Shown in pieces: positions 1 through 13,127 of a stretch of 64,000 nucleotides of DNA (positions are counted from its first letter, which is position 1; each line of letters starts with the position of its first letter). Origin of the DNA: Allacma fusca. Lineage: Eukaryota; Arthropoda; Collembola; Symphypleona; Sminthuridae. The notes below the pieces were generated by a model. It had not been told where the DNA came from. It saw only the letters and a program-made list of their open reading frames with translations, and did no database searches. The translations under genes were made by a program, and so were the position numbers. The stretch is taken from contig OX359245.1 of NCBI GenBank assembly GCA_947179485.1, forward strand, positions 78,665,067-78,729,066, given 5' to 3'.

Positions 1-333
1 GTAAATTTGCTTTACATGTACTTGAACCTGACTTGTTAAAGAATGCCATGGTGAACTTGACCCGAATGATTCAAGTAAAATAATTGGCCTACTTCAATTT
101 GACGCGAAATTTAACTTGAAAACTCAAGTATTACTTCATTTCATTGCATTTAAAATCTCGACCAGTGTCAACCTGACGGAGAGCCTTGTGTACGCATGAC
201 GGACTGTTGCTCCACACACTGTAGAGGTGCTACACCTGGACCAAATATATGCAAACCAAGCCTTTGTGGATGTCCACAACCGCCATTTTCTGATGTACCC
301 ATAATTGAGAAGGTGATCAATTGACAAGGGTGT

Positions 334-655
334 ACACATTGTTCTAATTATTTATTAAATTTTAACACTATCTATTTAAATCTTTAATAATTCTTATTAA
401 ACCAGTGTCTGGACTAGCGCATGTACTCACCAAAGATCATGACTGCTGCAGTGATGATGTTACATGATGTCCTCAGCAAGAATGTGCCACATTGTTCTAA
501 TTATTTATTAAATTTTAACACTATCTATTTAAATCTTTATTAATTTTATTCTTATTAAACTAGTCTCTGGACTTCGCATTTTACTGCACCCAACATCATC
601 ACTGCTGCAGTGGGTACTGTTACATGGCGTCCTCAATAAGATTGTGCCATTATCC
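334..655. repeat. Direct duplication, two diverged units of about 150-165 bp
   Basis: The units at about 334-486 and 487-655 share a nearly identical start (ATTGTTCTAATTATTTATT), then CTTATTAAAC, CTGCTGCAGTG, GTTACATG and GTCCTCA in the same order. The second copy carries a few indels and substitutions. There is no coding signal; it is an old local tandem duplication. Confidence 0.75.
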
Positions 656-1149
656 TCCATGTGTACCATGTGACTAACAAAACAATTTGCAGCATTATTA
701 AATACTTGTGTTGGGTTAATGATTTAATTTGGTGAAAGCTAGCAAGTGATTGCATAAGGTATGATTTGCCAGTACAATAAAAGCACTATATAATGGTTTC
801 TCTACGGAACCTAAAATTTGACCACGGATTTGAGAGGGTAAATATATTGACAAAATGTTTTAACGCGTTTAAGAACACATTACAGTATTAATACGATCAC
901 ATCTGTTTAAACTATTCACTAGTTGCTGCTCTTTAAAAGCTTTCAGCTCGTGCTGAGCAAGACATTGTATATAATAATTAAGTAGTAACTCTAAGTAACT
1001 GTTTTTAAAATAGACGAAATGCATAGCTTTCAACCATCATAAAATTACCTATTTATTGACGCTGGCAGATTCTCTACAAATATAATTTAATCAAATATTA
1101 TGTCTCTCCTTTTAAGATTGAATGTAATCATTGGTTGCTGTAAATCCCG

Positions 1150-1318
1150 CCATCATCATTTCTGGGTCTGGTCCTGACGCTGGACCAATTGCATCTGGTC
1201 TGGTCCAAGTGTTGAATCTGACAGGACCAGACCATACAAATCTGGGACCAGACTGGACCAGACCAATGACGGACCATTATAAATGGTCCGGACCATACCA
1301 TTGACATACATCCCTACT
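1150..1318. repeat. GGACCAGACC-rich repeat patch, probable transposon fragment
   Basis: About 170 bp is made of imperfect, partly inverted copies of GGACCAGACC and TCTGGTCC and ends at CATCCCTACTAG. A similar patch, also ending CATCCCTAG, lies at about 61740-61830, so the two are probably remnants of one family with a TAGGGATG-type terminus. The left end is not defined. Confidence 0.45.
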
Positions 1319-1471
1319 AGAAACCATCCCTGCAGAGATATGTACAGATGCTGGAGCTCACTTTCATTTGGAGTGACTGTTGTTTATTCTGTAAATCGTC
1401 GTGCTTAAAACTATTCTTTACTATTTTTTTAAACTGTTGAAGTAAATTGTCCACTGAGACTGTAACACTAG

Positions 1472-1924
1472 TAGGGCTTCTACTGGGGACAGTATTTTTG
1501 TCCCGGTGGAAATTCTGTCGCGTCCCGAAATTCTCGGGACAAAAAAAAATCGTCCCGAAATTACATGGGGACAAAAATGTTGTTCCGAAACTGTCCCGTC
1601 CCGGTTATAATCCCAGTCTTATGAAATGCTCCAAATTCCTTTATTTCTACAAGAATACCACGAATAATTGCGAAATTTTACTTTAACAAATTTTAAACGA
1701 AACGATTCCCATACATATTCATTTTTACAGCAATAGTATACTGTACAAATATATTTTTCTGTCCCGATCTATTGTTCCGTCCCGTCCCGAAATCTTCGGG
1801 ACAAAACAAATCGTCCCGATTCAGTCCCGAAATAACATGGTGACAAAAATTTTGTCCCGAAACTGTCAAGATCCCGGTCCTGTCCCGAAAACCTCGGGAC
1901 GTCCAGTCCCCAACAGAAGCCCTA
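1472..1924. mobile_element. Complete hAT-type MITE (453 bp) with perfect 8-bp target duplication
   Basis: The ends form inverted repeats, TAGGGCTTCTACTGGGGAC on the left and the complement of TAGGGCTTCTGTTGGGGAC on the right. They are flanked by the identical 8-mer AACACTAG at 1464-1471 and 1925-1932. An 8-bp duplication and short terminal repeats are the hAT hallmark. The interior is full of GTCCCGAAAT and CGGGAC motifs in both orientations, resembling subterminal transposase-binding repeats. There is no transposase, so it is non-autonomous. Open frames inside it are by-products of the repeat. Confidence 0.88.
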
Positions 1925-1932
1925 AACACTAG

Positions 1933-3354
1933 GAAAAAGCCATGAGTGAACCCGAATTTGAATTTCATAAAGATGACAGAAATTGAATGTCTTAGTTCCA
2001 CTCGTTGGAGTGTTTTTGCGACTTCATACTACAAAGCACGGGTCGGAAATCTGGATCAGAACAGACCATTGGCATATTTTGTTTCTAGAATGCGTGTTGC
2101 AGAAATGTGAACAACCGAGGGAGAAGAACGCACAAAGGAAGTAAACGTTGGAACTAAGATACTTGAATCGGTACTTGAAAGTGCAAGTTCGGGTTCAAGT
2201 AAAATCCATGCCAGACCTGAACTTGATCCTTAGTTCAAGTCAATTCTGTGGGCTTCCACTTGAACCAGAACCGACTTGAAGTTCAAAGTTCGGATCTAGC
2301 AAGTATACTTGAACTTGACCCGATTCAACCAAGTAGAAACGCTCGTGATCCCAAACTTGCTCTGAACTGGACCTGACTTGATACTAGTCAAGTACTACTT
2401 GAACTTGAGCGCAGCTCTGATTACAAAATTATCAGAAACCTTACAAAACAAGTGGTTTTTATTTTAAGGTGATTAAATCATATAAATTAAAATATAAATT
2501 AATTAAAAATACTCCAATGCATCAACTAAAAGCCTAGTACTTAAATATAATGGAGTGAAGGAATTAACATTTAATACATATACGTACAACATAAACCCGC
2601 TGCAAATAAAAACGCGGTTCAATTGCTATTAATTTAACTAACCTCAAACAGCTGTGTCATTGGGGCGGGCTTGCGCGAGATGTATCCCTCCGTTATGTCT
2701 GTTTGACACTAAGCACGGTACTTTAAGCTGTATTTTTAACTCTAGGAGATTGCACATTAGGCCAGATCCATTATATTTGTGTACGGGTGGGGTTCCGGTT
2801 ACTGTCCATATTTTCAAAATGGGGACAGGAACAGGTTCGAGCACATATAGAAAGCTTTTGGAAGAGTAACAAAATAAGTGTTCCATAAACGTGGCAACAG
2901 AAATGATAAGTATTCTCATGGCGAGCACGTTTTATGATTTTGTAGATGCTTTAGTTCGTAGGAGTCTCAGGTTTTTGTTTCCTGTACCTGTGACGGCCTT
3001 CGCGCTGGTAAATTTCCTTAATCAATTTACTTGTAACCACCGTTCAGTAAACGAACAAAGCTATTAAAGTATGGGTTCAAACCTAGTCTGGCCACAACTC
3101 AAAGATTTGTTTTCTTGTAAAATTGATGAATATTAAATGAAACAAAATTATAGATGAGGTGCATAATTTATGTATTCTTATTTGTAATGAAAGTTAAAAC
3201 AGTTAGCGCATACGTTGTAAATCATACTCTTATAACTAATTCCTCGAATGAGTTCATTGTACTCTGACAGTTCACTTCATAAGATATTATTACTTAATAA
3301 TATTTTTACTACATGTTTTTATTATACATGGACTACGGTTTCATTCAAGGTCAG
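1933..3354. other. Intergenic, no gene recognised
   Basis: Apart from the repeat block at 2160-2419 I see no conserved protein. The overlapping frames at 2644-2928 lack recognisable domains and splice context. An AATAAA on the minus strand at about 3318-3323, roughly 35 nt beyond the MOXD1-like stop codon, is a plausible poly(A) signal for that gene. Confidence 0.5.
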
Positions 3355-6300
3355 CTAATTTTGCGATGTAACTGAATCTTCGTCACAATCATTCTTTGGA
3401 ATGTATGGTCTGAATTCTGGATAAGTAACTGTATTCACATACGTCTCGGCTTGAGGTTGGCAATTTACGATATGCACTCCGAAACGTGTGAGGTTCTGGA
3501 CTTCAAGCTTTAAGGTGTCGCTCCAAGCTATCTCGTTACTTAAAACCTCTGAATAAAGTTTATTCGCATATTTAGGTGGTGCTGTGATTGTTGGGTCCAA
3601 GGGATCAGAGCTGTTTGAGTGTTAGTCGTGAATGTAAAATGTTTCATGTTCAGGAAAAAAATAATTTTCAAAAGTTAAAAAGTAATGACAGTTAAAAATA
3701 CATACTGCCTTTCGAATCCTTCGATTCCAAGTTTTGTCAGTAAATTTTTTTCCTCGCCAAAAGAGCTTCCACAGTTATCAAGCCTTGACATACGCGGATA
3801 ATACATCACAAATGCTAGGCACATTTCCCGACGTGTGCTCAATCCACCAAGAATAGCCGCAGGGGGAGAAAGATGTGAAGAATCGTCAGTACACTCTGCA
3901 TACACATACATATTGTCGGATTAATCCGTTAAAACCAATGTAACACTATGTTCATATTAATACCAAAAGTTAAATGATCTCCTTTAAGAATCTCTTGATG
4001 CACTGGCAGTAATCGATTTTGCTGAAAGTTAAAGTCATAGTTGTTGTCATAAGCCCACCAAGGAAGCTCGACTCCATTTCTAAACTGACGAAGCTTCATT
4101 TTCCGACCTGCGGAGTATTCCAAATAACAATAATTCAATACATTTTGTAATTGTAATACACCACAAATATAATGAATAATCTACCAAGCCTGAAAACAAA
4201 AATACGGAAAATATATCAATTTGCATCAAATAATTTTCCTGTTTACTTACATGTAGCTGCAATTACTTTTCCTACTAATCTCAAGTAAATAAAAACATTC
4301 AAATGTTCCTTGCAATATCAAATATCTTATTCTAAATATTGTAAAAAACATTTCTATTAACACTAAGTAACTCAACGGCTTCAATAAGAGCCAAATCAGG
4401 AACGGAAAATAAAAAAATTAAGAACGTTTGTATTTCATAGGCAAATTACGGAATCCCCACGTGATATAACAAAACACAATATAAGTCAGGGTTATTTGAC
4501 TTCATCTGACATTGAAAGAACAGGTACGCTGAAGTAATTTATCTTCAACTTGCGCTTCAACTTGCGCTATGTGAGGCTAACGTAACCAACTAATGCTCTC
4601 CGAATATTTTTAAAAAATACTATCTAGATCTCTGGGCACCCGCTTGAATTGTTATTCAGTGCGGGGGTAAAATCTGTGACTAAGACAAATGAGCTAAAAA
4701 ACATTACTACTTACGACTATTTTGATATAAATATTTACCAGCTAAGTGTGAATGTAGAATTAACGTGAAAACTTTAATTCCTTCATCGGGAAGCCGATCC
4801 TCAGTACATGTGCCGCTGCAATGTCCAGCAATAACATAGTTAGATGTATTGGGTGGAATCATCAATCCAGGGCCAGTCTCATAGCCAATTCGTATTATTC
4901 CTGCCTCTTGTGTGCTAACACAAACAGTTCAAATTTATCAACGTATAATTGTAAAAATTCTTATTCAAATTTTTACTACTCCAGGAATACGTCTTACCGC
5001 AAATTGGTTGTTGTGTAAATCTCAATGCCTGTGTTGTAATTTAAATCGGATAGCTTGTTGGGATTATCGTAGTGCACTTCCAGCAGAAAATACTCTGGCG
5101 AACCTAATTCATTTAATGGAATGCCAATATTTTCGGGTAGGATCAACGCCTAGAAAACATTTGCACACATTGCCAACATTTCAGATCTTAAAATGAAACA
5201 AAATTATAATTTGTGCATAAATGTCAGTACTAACGTCACCACCAACCGCCCAACCATACATATATTGCTGGCAGGTACTTTTCATTTGAAACATGTAATT
5301 GTCATTATAACAATGATCTCCTGGTGTCTTTAACATGTCCTCATAAAAATCGAGTTGGTCCGAGGATCCAGTACAGTGGTGAAAGATAAGATGATGTGTG
5401 TGTGTGCGTGCCTCGTTGCTTCCCAACTTAACCCGGAACTAAAGAAAGTTTAATTCAGATATTTTGCCATAATTACAATAAATAACATTAAAATAAAAAC
5501 ATGTAATTATAAGTAGTTGTTTCATAAAAATATATTTGTAAATACTGATATACCCCAACAACATGTCTCTTGACATCAAATGGTGGGCTTTTGTGTGCTG
5601 TACACCAGTAGACGGTATCTTCTGAAGGCAGTTTCGTTTTTACATCGATATGCCAAATCTCGGAACTGTTGAGGACCATTGTGAATTAAACGTATAAGAC
5701 TAACCTGATATAGCATGTTAACGCAATGCAATTTTAATGTAAGTGTATTTGGACAATAGTTTATAATTACTCTGTTGCATTCCATTGAGAGGCAGGAGCA
5801 TCCAGAATGTTAACGGAATCAGCGCCACGTTTCCGATGTTGGAGGATGTTATCTGTGTCTCCGATGGCCCATATGATTTTTGTCGTATCATTCTGTTGAT
5901 ATATCAAGTTCGTGTCATATGCATAAATAATTTAATATACAGTATAACATTCTAACGGCATATAAAGCCTTATTTAACTATCGAATTGTGGTTCTATGCA
6001 TCTAGAGCAGGAATAGATTTCAGGGGTGGCCCGCCCACAAACAAATTGACGAATGCACATATATTGCATCCATCTAACTGACTAATCCAGTCAGACTAAT
6101 CCATCTATTTTGAGGTTGAGGGCCGGGTTAAAAGTATTTTATAAATCCACCCCTGATTGCAAGTACCACATTTGTCCCTGTCACAACCAAATTCTCCGGA
6201 AAATATTAGGACTGAAATACTGATTATCAAGAATTATTAGATGAATCGAATTTATAGGTTTAGGAATTTTATTTTCTGCTAATCATAATGATTTTAAAGT

Positions 6301-7112
6301 TGGAGAAACAGAATAAAATATCATGCAATTATTTTTTTCTGAAACTGTGAGTGGTACTATAAGCTTGCCCTCGTGATTTGAAGCATCTTCAAAAACTTCA
6401 TTTAAAACATAGTTCAAAACTAGCAAATGAATGGAATTTTATAAATACATGCCATTTGCCCTGCATCCAAACTATTATTAATGATTGCTATTTAATTTAT
6501 ATTGACCGCACAGTTAGAAATTCTCATCAAAATGTCAATAATTCTGAACATAGGACTTACGTTGATTGAAACATCCTCGTTATCACACGTGTTAAATACC
6601 CGAGTGACCTTTAAAGTAGTATGGGTTACATTTTGAGATGCAGAAAGTAAACCCCAGTCTTGGCTTGCGTCAACAATCGGTGTCTGCCTTCCTATGGCAT
6701 GATAATCCTGAAACATCAGTAAATAAAAATTGCTGAATACGTAATATGTAATTATTCAACGTTTTAGTGTCTAGATGAGAAGAGCAAAAACGTAGAAGCA
6801 AAAACATAATTTTACCTGCACAAGAACGATATAAAAACTCACCGCAAAATAGGACTTTCCATCTTGAATTCCACCAATAATGATGTCCGCACCTTTCATG
6901 CCCCCCGCCGGGGAAAGTCCAAATCCGACATACCCCAACGTCTTAGCCGTAATAGTGAAAGTAATGTTTTCCGTCTGGAGGTCAGCCCTCCATTCAACTT
7001 GATAGTCATCGTCAAGTAATCGGATTCTGTTAATTTCCAATGAAATTCCAGGGCAATATGTGAAACAAAATATGATAAAAAGTCCGTATTGAAGGAATTT
7101 AAACATTTTCAA
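3355..7112 (-). CDS. Moxd1: MOXD1/DBH-like copper monooxygenase, complete, 10 exons, 590 aa
   Basis: Exons: 7112-6843, 6707-6561, 5892-5771, 5665-5554, 5438-5236 (ending at 5235), 5149-4998, 4914-4739, 4107-3964, 3895-3706 and 3610-3355. All join in frame through GT-AG introns. The start gives a hydrophobic signal sequence (residues 3-25). A DOMON domain follows (about 30-150, with VGFGLSPAGGMKGADI), then the two copper monooxygenase domains. The CuH ligands are seen as H232-H233 (THTHHLIF) and H312 (EVHYDNP). The CuM ligands are H390 and H392 (LHSHLAG) and M467 (REMC). The family hydroxylates aliphatic carbons using copper, O2 and ascorbate inside the secretory pathway; dopamine and tyramine beta-hydroxylases are relatives. 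No C-terminal membrane anchor is visible, so a soluble lumenal or secreted enzyme is likely. The substrate is unknown. A tyramine beta-hydroxylase is the main alternative identity. Confidence 0.93.
6021..6154. mobile_element. Short hAT-like MITE, CAGGGGTGG family, inside the monooxygenase region
   Basis: The element begins CAGGGGTGG and ends CCACCCCTG, and contains CCGGCCCTCAACCTCAAAATAGAT on its minus strand in three short blocks shared with elements at 48647 and 63785. It lies in intron 2 of the MOXD1-like gene (between 5892 and 6561). No convincing target duplication was found, so either the ends are degraded or the limits are a few bases off. Confidence 0.6.
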
Positions 7113-8332
7113 ATAAGTTTCAGCTCCTGTACAAAGAATATGTAATTTGCTCTGTACTGATGTAATGTCTGCTCGAAGTGGCTTGACAACGAAAAGTGAG
7201 CCCGAAATGGGAGAATTGTCAGTTATGTGTTAAACTTCGGATGGATTTTAAAATATGTATTCCTAGGGTATTTTAAGTACTTCCTCCAGTTGGCTTACAA
7301 CTTTGGGTAAACTTTGTACATAATAACCTATTACACATGGAGAATCCAGTTCATACGAAATCAAATGATGAATCCTATCTTCAAAAATGATATAAAATCT
7401 GGACGACACGTAGCATTAGTTCTCATTTTATTACAATGATATCACCAGCAGCCTAATATTACGCTTTACTAATCACAAGTGGTATATTTAGATTTCTCTC
7501 CCTAAAACGGTACATATGTATAGGGAACTTTTATTACTGGAAACAGAAGGTTGTAACTAAACCTGGCAGCTGAAGTAAATTCAAATTCATTTTTGCAGTG
7601 CATTTCGAATTAAGTGGGTTCCTATTAAACAGCATTCTCCTTATATTACCAGATTTAATTTTCCCTTACGATAGCTTTTCCATTATAACGTAAGATATTT
7701 TGTCATCTCTAGGTATATATTGGCACATATTTTGGCTTCCCTTGGGAACAATTAAATATGAAATTCACTCTACTCACTATGCTCACTGTTTGTGTGTACT
7801 CCTATTATGCGTGTACATACACACGTTTGGAGCACATTGATACAATAATAATTATTGCTATTCGCTCATAGCGGCCCAGTTTACAATGTGCATTGACTCT
7901 CTCAAAAATGTGTGAGTTAAAAGAAATTACTCTTGATTTTATATACGTTCGAACTTTGATCTACCATTCGGGCTGGCGAAACAAAATCATCGCTTACTTC
8001 CAAATCAGATTTTCCAAAATAAAATTCTGAAATTTGCCTAACAAATGACAAAATCTGTTTGACAGGTACACTGTAACTCAAGTCTGTAACTCAAGTGCTA
8101 GTAGTGCAATATGTAAAGTCTGAAGTGCATACGGATATAAAACTGCATCTAACGTCTGACGCATCTCTCACAGTATGACTGCATAATACACTAATAAATG
8201 CACGGCATATACGTACTGGGGCTGTGGTAGACAACTTTGAGAATTTATTCCAAACTTGACAGGAAAATGCACAAGGACTAATATAATCATGTTGCCGTAG
8301 CAGTGTGAAATGGACCAAACGCAAAAACATTC
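7113..8332. other. Intergenic spacer between the monooxygenase and TMX3 genes
   Basis: About 1.2 kb separates two genes on the same strand. No coding exon, structural RNA or repeat was recognised. A minus-strand AATAAA near 8240 could serve as the poly(A) signal for TMX3. The minus-strand frame at 8091-8336 is 3' untranslated sequence of TMX3 and shows no domain. Confidence 0.6.
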
Positions 8333-10793
8333 TCAATCATGCTTCTCATGATGCTTATATTCGTCTTCATTCGAGCCTTCCTCCTCCCCTGAAATTTTCA
8401 AAGAGACATTTGCATTGGGGACAATTTTTATAAATTGCATCAATGCATTATTTTTACAAATGAAATCAAGTTACGATCAGTAGAGACTATTTGTATAACC
8501 TTTAAGTACAGAGTACATCTCATGGAATACTCATATGTACATTGATTGTATTATTTTCTACCAAAAAATTTTTAGTACCTTGATCCATGAAGTCAGCACA
8601 GAAAATCGAGTAGATAATAAGGATGAAAAAGCCAAGAGGTAGGCCAAAGAGCACTGTGGTCAAAACTGGGTTCCCATTCCACATGTCCGCCAAACTGGAT
8701 CTCATTTCGTAAAAAGCTCTATTCAACCTGACTAGATAAGTGTCCCCTCCGTAGGCCTGTGGATTCAAAAATTGCTTATTAACTCATGTCAATGAATACC
8801 GGGAGTAGATACTCATGCATAAAAATTAGAGCTTGATTCTCTAGACACATCAAATGAGAAGATACAAAATATGTAAACTGAACGAACCCTGCCACCTCCT
8901 TGGGACACGACCTCCAGATAGGTGAGTATCCTTTCATTAGACCATCCCTTTTTCTCTTCATGCAAGAAATAGTGCTCGTAGTTGCTACTATTGATCACAA
9001 GTAAGTACGGGGTCTCTAACTCCGAAGTAACAAACTTCGCCATGAAGTCCACTGCTGTGGTCCACGCTAACTGGAATCTCCTTGTATATTACAAAACAAA
9101 ACACGGATCAAATTAAACTCTGGAAGAATTAAGCTCGTTTCAGAGAAATATGTTAAATTCCAGCCCAGGCAAGATTTGGCAATAATAATTTCTAGTAAGG
9201 GTTCCTCTTCTAGTTAGAGGGCAAAATAACTGAATAATGACTTACTGAAAATCCACATTATCTGCTAGAGTTTCAAGTACATCTCGGAATCTAAACAAAA
9301 GTTAATTACACGTATAATTATAGTAAGTACAGAATGATTCAAAATATTTAACTATATTATGTGTAACAGACCGAAAAATTTTGCTCAAACAAAAGTTACT
9401 AGATTGAAAACATAATTACTCCAAATGGTGATCGGGACTCCGACCAAGCTTGTCCTCATCAATAACACCAATCACGACCCACTTCTTCGTCTGAATGAAT
9501 CTGTAGAAATTGCTTCGGGTGAGCCTAACAAACGGGTCAAAGCGATGAGAAGCCACAAAAGCTTTCACTCTTGCCACTTCCGTAACATTTAGCACCAGTC
9601 CATTGGACTTTTTATTAATCACGTGAGGAGTGGACTCCAACTGGAACAAATAAATAATTATATTAATCCTCTTAAAAAATAATTGCTACCAAAATTAACA
9701 TCCAAATATGAAAAGATTCCGTGCATATGCCAGAATTTAAAACCCCAACCTACCTGACTGGTAAAGTGGTAGTATCGATCTGTATCTTGATTATCCTTGG
9801 CCACAGTCTCAAACTCCAGCTGAAATTAATAATTTTGTTTAAAATTTCCTACATGCTTCCATACTTAACTATAGTTGCCTCAAATCCCTTAAACTAGCTG
9901 TCAAAATAATCACTTACCCAAAGAGGGTCACTTTTAGGCCCATAATATCCAAACAAATGTCCATCAATGTCATAAGGGTCCAATGAAGTCTCAGTAATAT
10001 GTGGACCGTTCATTTTTTTCGCGTAATCTACAATGTCTTGAGTGATTCTTTCTCCATTATAAATGTTTATGCGGTTACCGCTGATGCTGGAAAAAATTAA
10101 GCAATAGAGCATGTTTTAAAATCTTACATTCAATAATTTATTTTTTACTGCCTAAACAAATCAACAAAAAACAGTCCTGCGACAAGGATTAGATAATTAC
10201 ATCAAATTGAAAACACTCACAACATTATGGTGGGGTAGCCTCTGACATTAAATTCGGAAGCCACAGTCGGGAATCGAGTGCAATCCACTTTCGCTACCCG
10301 AATATTTGTATCATGGAGTGCTTGAGCTACATGATTGAAAATGGGCTCTAATTTCTTACAATGTCCACACCATGGAGCGTAAAACTGGGGAAATTAAACG
10401 AAAATAGTCCTTTAAAAATTATTAAACCCCATTAAAATCCGCCAAGGGAAATACAAGTCCCGGAATTTATTAAATCCCGGATTTCATCAAATATAAGAAC
10501 TTTTACCTTCACCAACCAAACTCCATCCTTACGCACTTCCAGAAATCTAAAATCCAACAATAAAGCATATTATTCAGTCATTTCAAATACAAATAAAAGT
10601 TTTACATTTAATTCTTTCTTGAATAATATCACCCAAATATTTTTTTTTAGAAAGCATAAAATTCCAACCTTTCTGATAATTCCAAAACTCTTGCAGCATG
10701 TCCCACACCGGATGCTTGAACTCCAGTTAATATCACACCAATAAGAACACTAAGGATGACCCCAAACCCTCCAATCTTATAATTTTCAACCAT
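8333..10793 (-). CDS. TMX3: TMX3-like thioredoxin-related transmembrane protein, complete, 10 exons, 418 aa
   Basis: Exons: 10793-10669, 10546-10507, 10384-10221, 10086-9918, 9819-9754, 9640-9420, 9290-9246, 9080-8888, 8756-8579 and 8388-8333. All phases agree. The start at 10793 precedes a hydrophobic signal sequence. The thioredoxin domain carries the redox motif YAPWCGHC at residues 57-64 and the conserved cis-proline region GYPTIM. A long lumenal region follows, then one membrane helix (about 372-394, FGLPLGFFILIIYS) and a short acidic cytosolic tail ending EKHD. The family oxidises and isomerises disulfides in the ER. Human TMX3 is about 454 residues and ends in a KKxx-type retention signal; here only a lysine at -3 remains. 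The exon 8 donor (AGG/GTTCGT) is weak but fits the frame. Confidence 0.93.
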
Positions 10794-13120
10794 TATGTCA
10801 AGTGTCAATCCACAGAGAAACTCCTTCCAAAACAATTTACTTTTCCCAAGTTTTTCTTCTTTCCGTAAGTAATTTTATTACAGTTTAATACTACTATCAA
10901 GATATTCCCTCTGAAATTGATCCTTCCCTCAAACGCATGTTTAGACACCGATCCAATGTTTTTACCTGTTGATAAAAAAAATGAAATAATAATGAAGAAA
11001 ACATTTAAAGCTTCTAGATGACTAAAAATGGACATAAATACATAAATCCAAGAATTATTCACATGAATGATTATAAGCTAAAAAAGAGTTATTAGGATAT
11101 TTTCGAATTACAAAAGGCGAAATTGAACTCACTGACGTCTGTGTTAACACAAGAGTGAGTTCCACCCCATTAATGTTTAACGGAAGGAAGGTCAGAGAAA
11201 TATTTACCAGTCACTTCTTCTGAGAATTCAGGGGTCAAGGTAAGTAGGGAACTTGCCACTAGGCAGGAGAGCATAGTAGACGTGATGTCAGAGAAAATGC
11301 AACTTTCTTACTCGTATTTCATTAAATTTTATAGCGTTCAGTTTTTTTTCTTTCAATTTTAAGGTGTTTTGGTGGAAGCCGTTTGAAAGACTAAGTTTGT
11401 TCCCATTTATCAAAATAATTAAATTTTAAATCAACTTTTTCCAGAATAATTCTCAATTTTTGATAAAGTAGCAGTTAAAATATCTGAATGGTTGAAAAAA
11501 CATTGGATTTATGAATCGGATTTAGGTGTTTTATTTATCCATACGCAACACGTACCTATATTGGGGCAACTATTCACAAATCGTATTTAGCTCAATTGGT
11601 TTTTTTTTGTAAATTACAATTTCATGTACACGGCTATAGTTTTTTTGTTGACAGGAAAACATTTTGCCTCAAATGGACCAAAGTACACCATAATATCAGG
11701 ACGCTCGCGCCCATTGACAAAAATTAATACCAAAATTTCATTCTCCCCGTATATCTGGCAGACGCAATTTTTGCGCCTCGTCCAGATTCTCAGCGCAGTG
11801 ATCTATCTGGGATGTCAAACTTTGCAAAATTGAAGCCCATAAACGTTGTTGGTCAAGTCAAGCACTCACACTCAATTCAACGTCAGAAAATCCTCTTTTG
11901 AAGCTCAAGAGTATGTACTTCAGGCAGCACTCCCAAGCGTACAAAAGTGAACATTCAAGTGATGAACTTATCTCACCCAAGTGCGCCCTCCAATGAGTAA
12001 AGGTACATCACAATTTGATAGTCACCAGAAGAACACATACAACCACATGGTTTTTTTTCTGTGCGCCAATGACATTCAAGAATTTTCAATACTCGCAATC
12101 TCATTGGCCAAGGAGCATTCTGATACGTGAGACTCGGCTGAAGGAAACATTTTACTTATAAACGCCTACTGTTTAAGGGCGCATTGAAACGGCGTTTCCT
12201 ATCATTGTTCACGTTTTGACGTCTGAGTCTGCCGATCCTCACCAGACAACTTAAATTTTTTTTACAGTCCCACGTATAACCTTATGTGTCAGATTCCTAT
12301 TGATTATGGAGAACATCGGCTTGTCAGTTTGACCTCAGGAAATTAAAATATGTCTTATTTAAATATATACTTGTACATACGGCTTCAAGTTTCACCAGTA
12401 AACCACCTGGACCTCTGCAGCCCCTTAATGCAAGGGTGGTTGAACAAAATACGTCAACTCTGGGTTCCCAGTTGTGCTCCGATCCGCACCGCACTCAAGA
12501 CAGGGGCATTGTGAGGCTCCACTCATGCGGGTGACAACTGACAACGTCAACCACTGTACCTTACAATTAGTATTGTAACTGAACCTTGCACATGCTTTAT
12601 ATTATACGAGTTTGTAAGAAAGAATTTATTCCCTGACCTCAAGTCAACTACTCAGTGCTCGTCCTTGGAAAAACAGATGAGTTCCTCACCTCCTGCTCTC
12701 TCTTTTAGTAGGCAGTTCCCGACCTACCGGAAATTACTCTAACCTTAGTGAAAGCTAGTAACCGAAAAATGTCGAAGTTGAAGAGGTCAATTTTTTCTCT
12801 TCTTGTATTAGTAATGGCAATGAGTTCGAATTCGTTGCATATGAAGGGCTTTATATGTTTCAGCTCAAATACGGGAGATCAGTGGGGGATCTGCTGGTAA
12901 TTTAGCGGGTCCTTACTGTTTTGTAATTAAGTTTAATCTCTTACATAACCCAAGTTCTGGAGTGTTGTTCTGGAATTGTGATGATTAACTCTGACTCAAG
13001 ATAGTAAATCTAAAAGTTCCCACCATTTTTACTCTCAGCATATAGCTTAGGTCCCCAGGCCAGGGTTGACGGGTTTTTCCCAGGATGAAGTAAAAAAAAA
13101 TCTTCTGTGTTCAGGTATTT
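10794..13120. other. Upstream flank of TMX3, no gene recognised
   Basis: I see no coding exon on either strand. The sequence has several T-runs and scattered short frames without conserved motifs. The TMX3 promoter and 5' untranslated region should lie in the first few hundred bases, but no core promoter could be assigned. Confidence 0.5.
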
Positions 13121-13127
13121 AGGTTAC

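Larger units (their letters stand above)
1..2419. mobile_element. Right-hand part of a hAT-like element with ACTTGAACTTGA subterminal repeats (left end outside window)
   Basis: Bases 1-130 and 2160-2410 are packed with degenerate copies of a motif like ACTTGAACTTGACCCG in both orientations. The right block stops at GCGCAGCTCTG near 2419, which read inwards is CAGAGCTGCGC, a plausible hAT-type terminus. I infer one element whose left end lies before the window, interrupted by a nested MITE (1472-1924) and other repeats. No transposase reading frame was found. The middle (130-2160) may instead be unrelated sequence between two fragments. Confidence 0.4.

Noticed and set aside
1317..2001. Short open frames with fish-like FGTIFFCPENFG or VPKFSGQKKIVPK repeats
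   Set aside because: They run through the GTCCCG subterminal repeats of the 1472-1924 MITE and change frame with the repeat phase.
3050..3110. Possible tRNA because of GGGTTCAAACC-like sequence
   Set aside because: No acceptor stem, D-arm box or anticodon arm could be folded around it.
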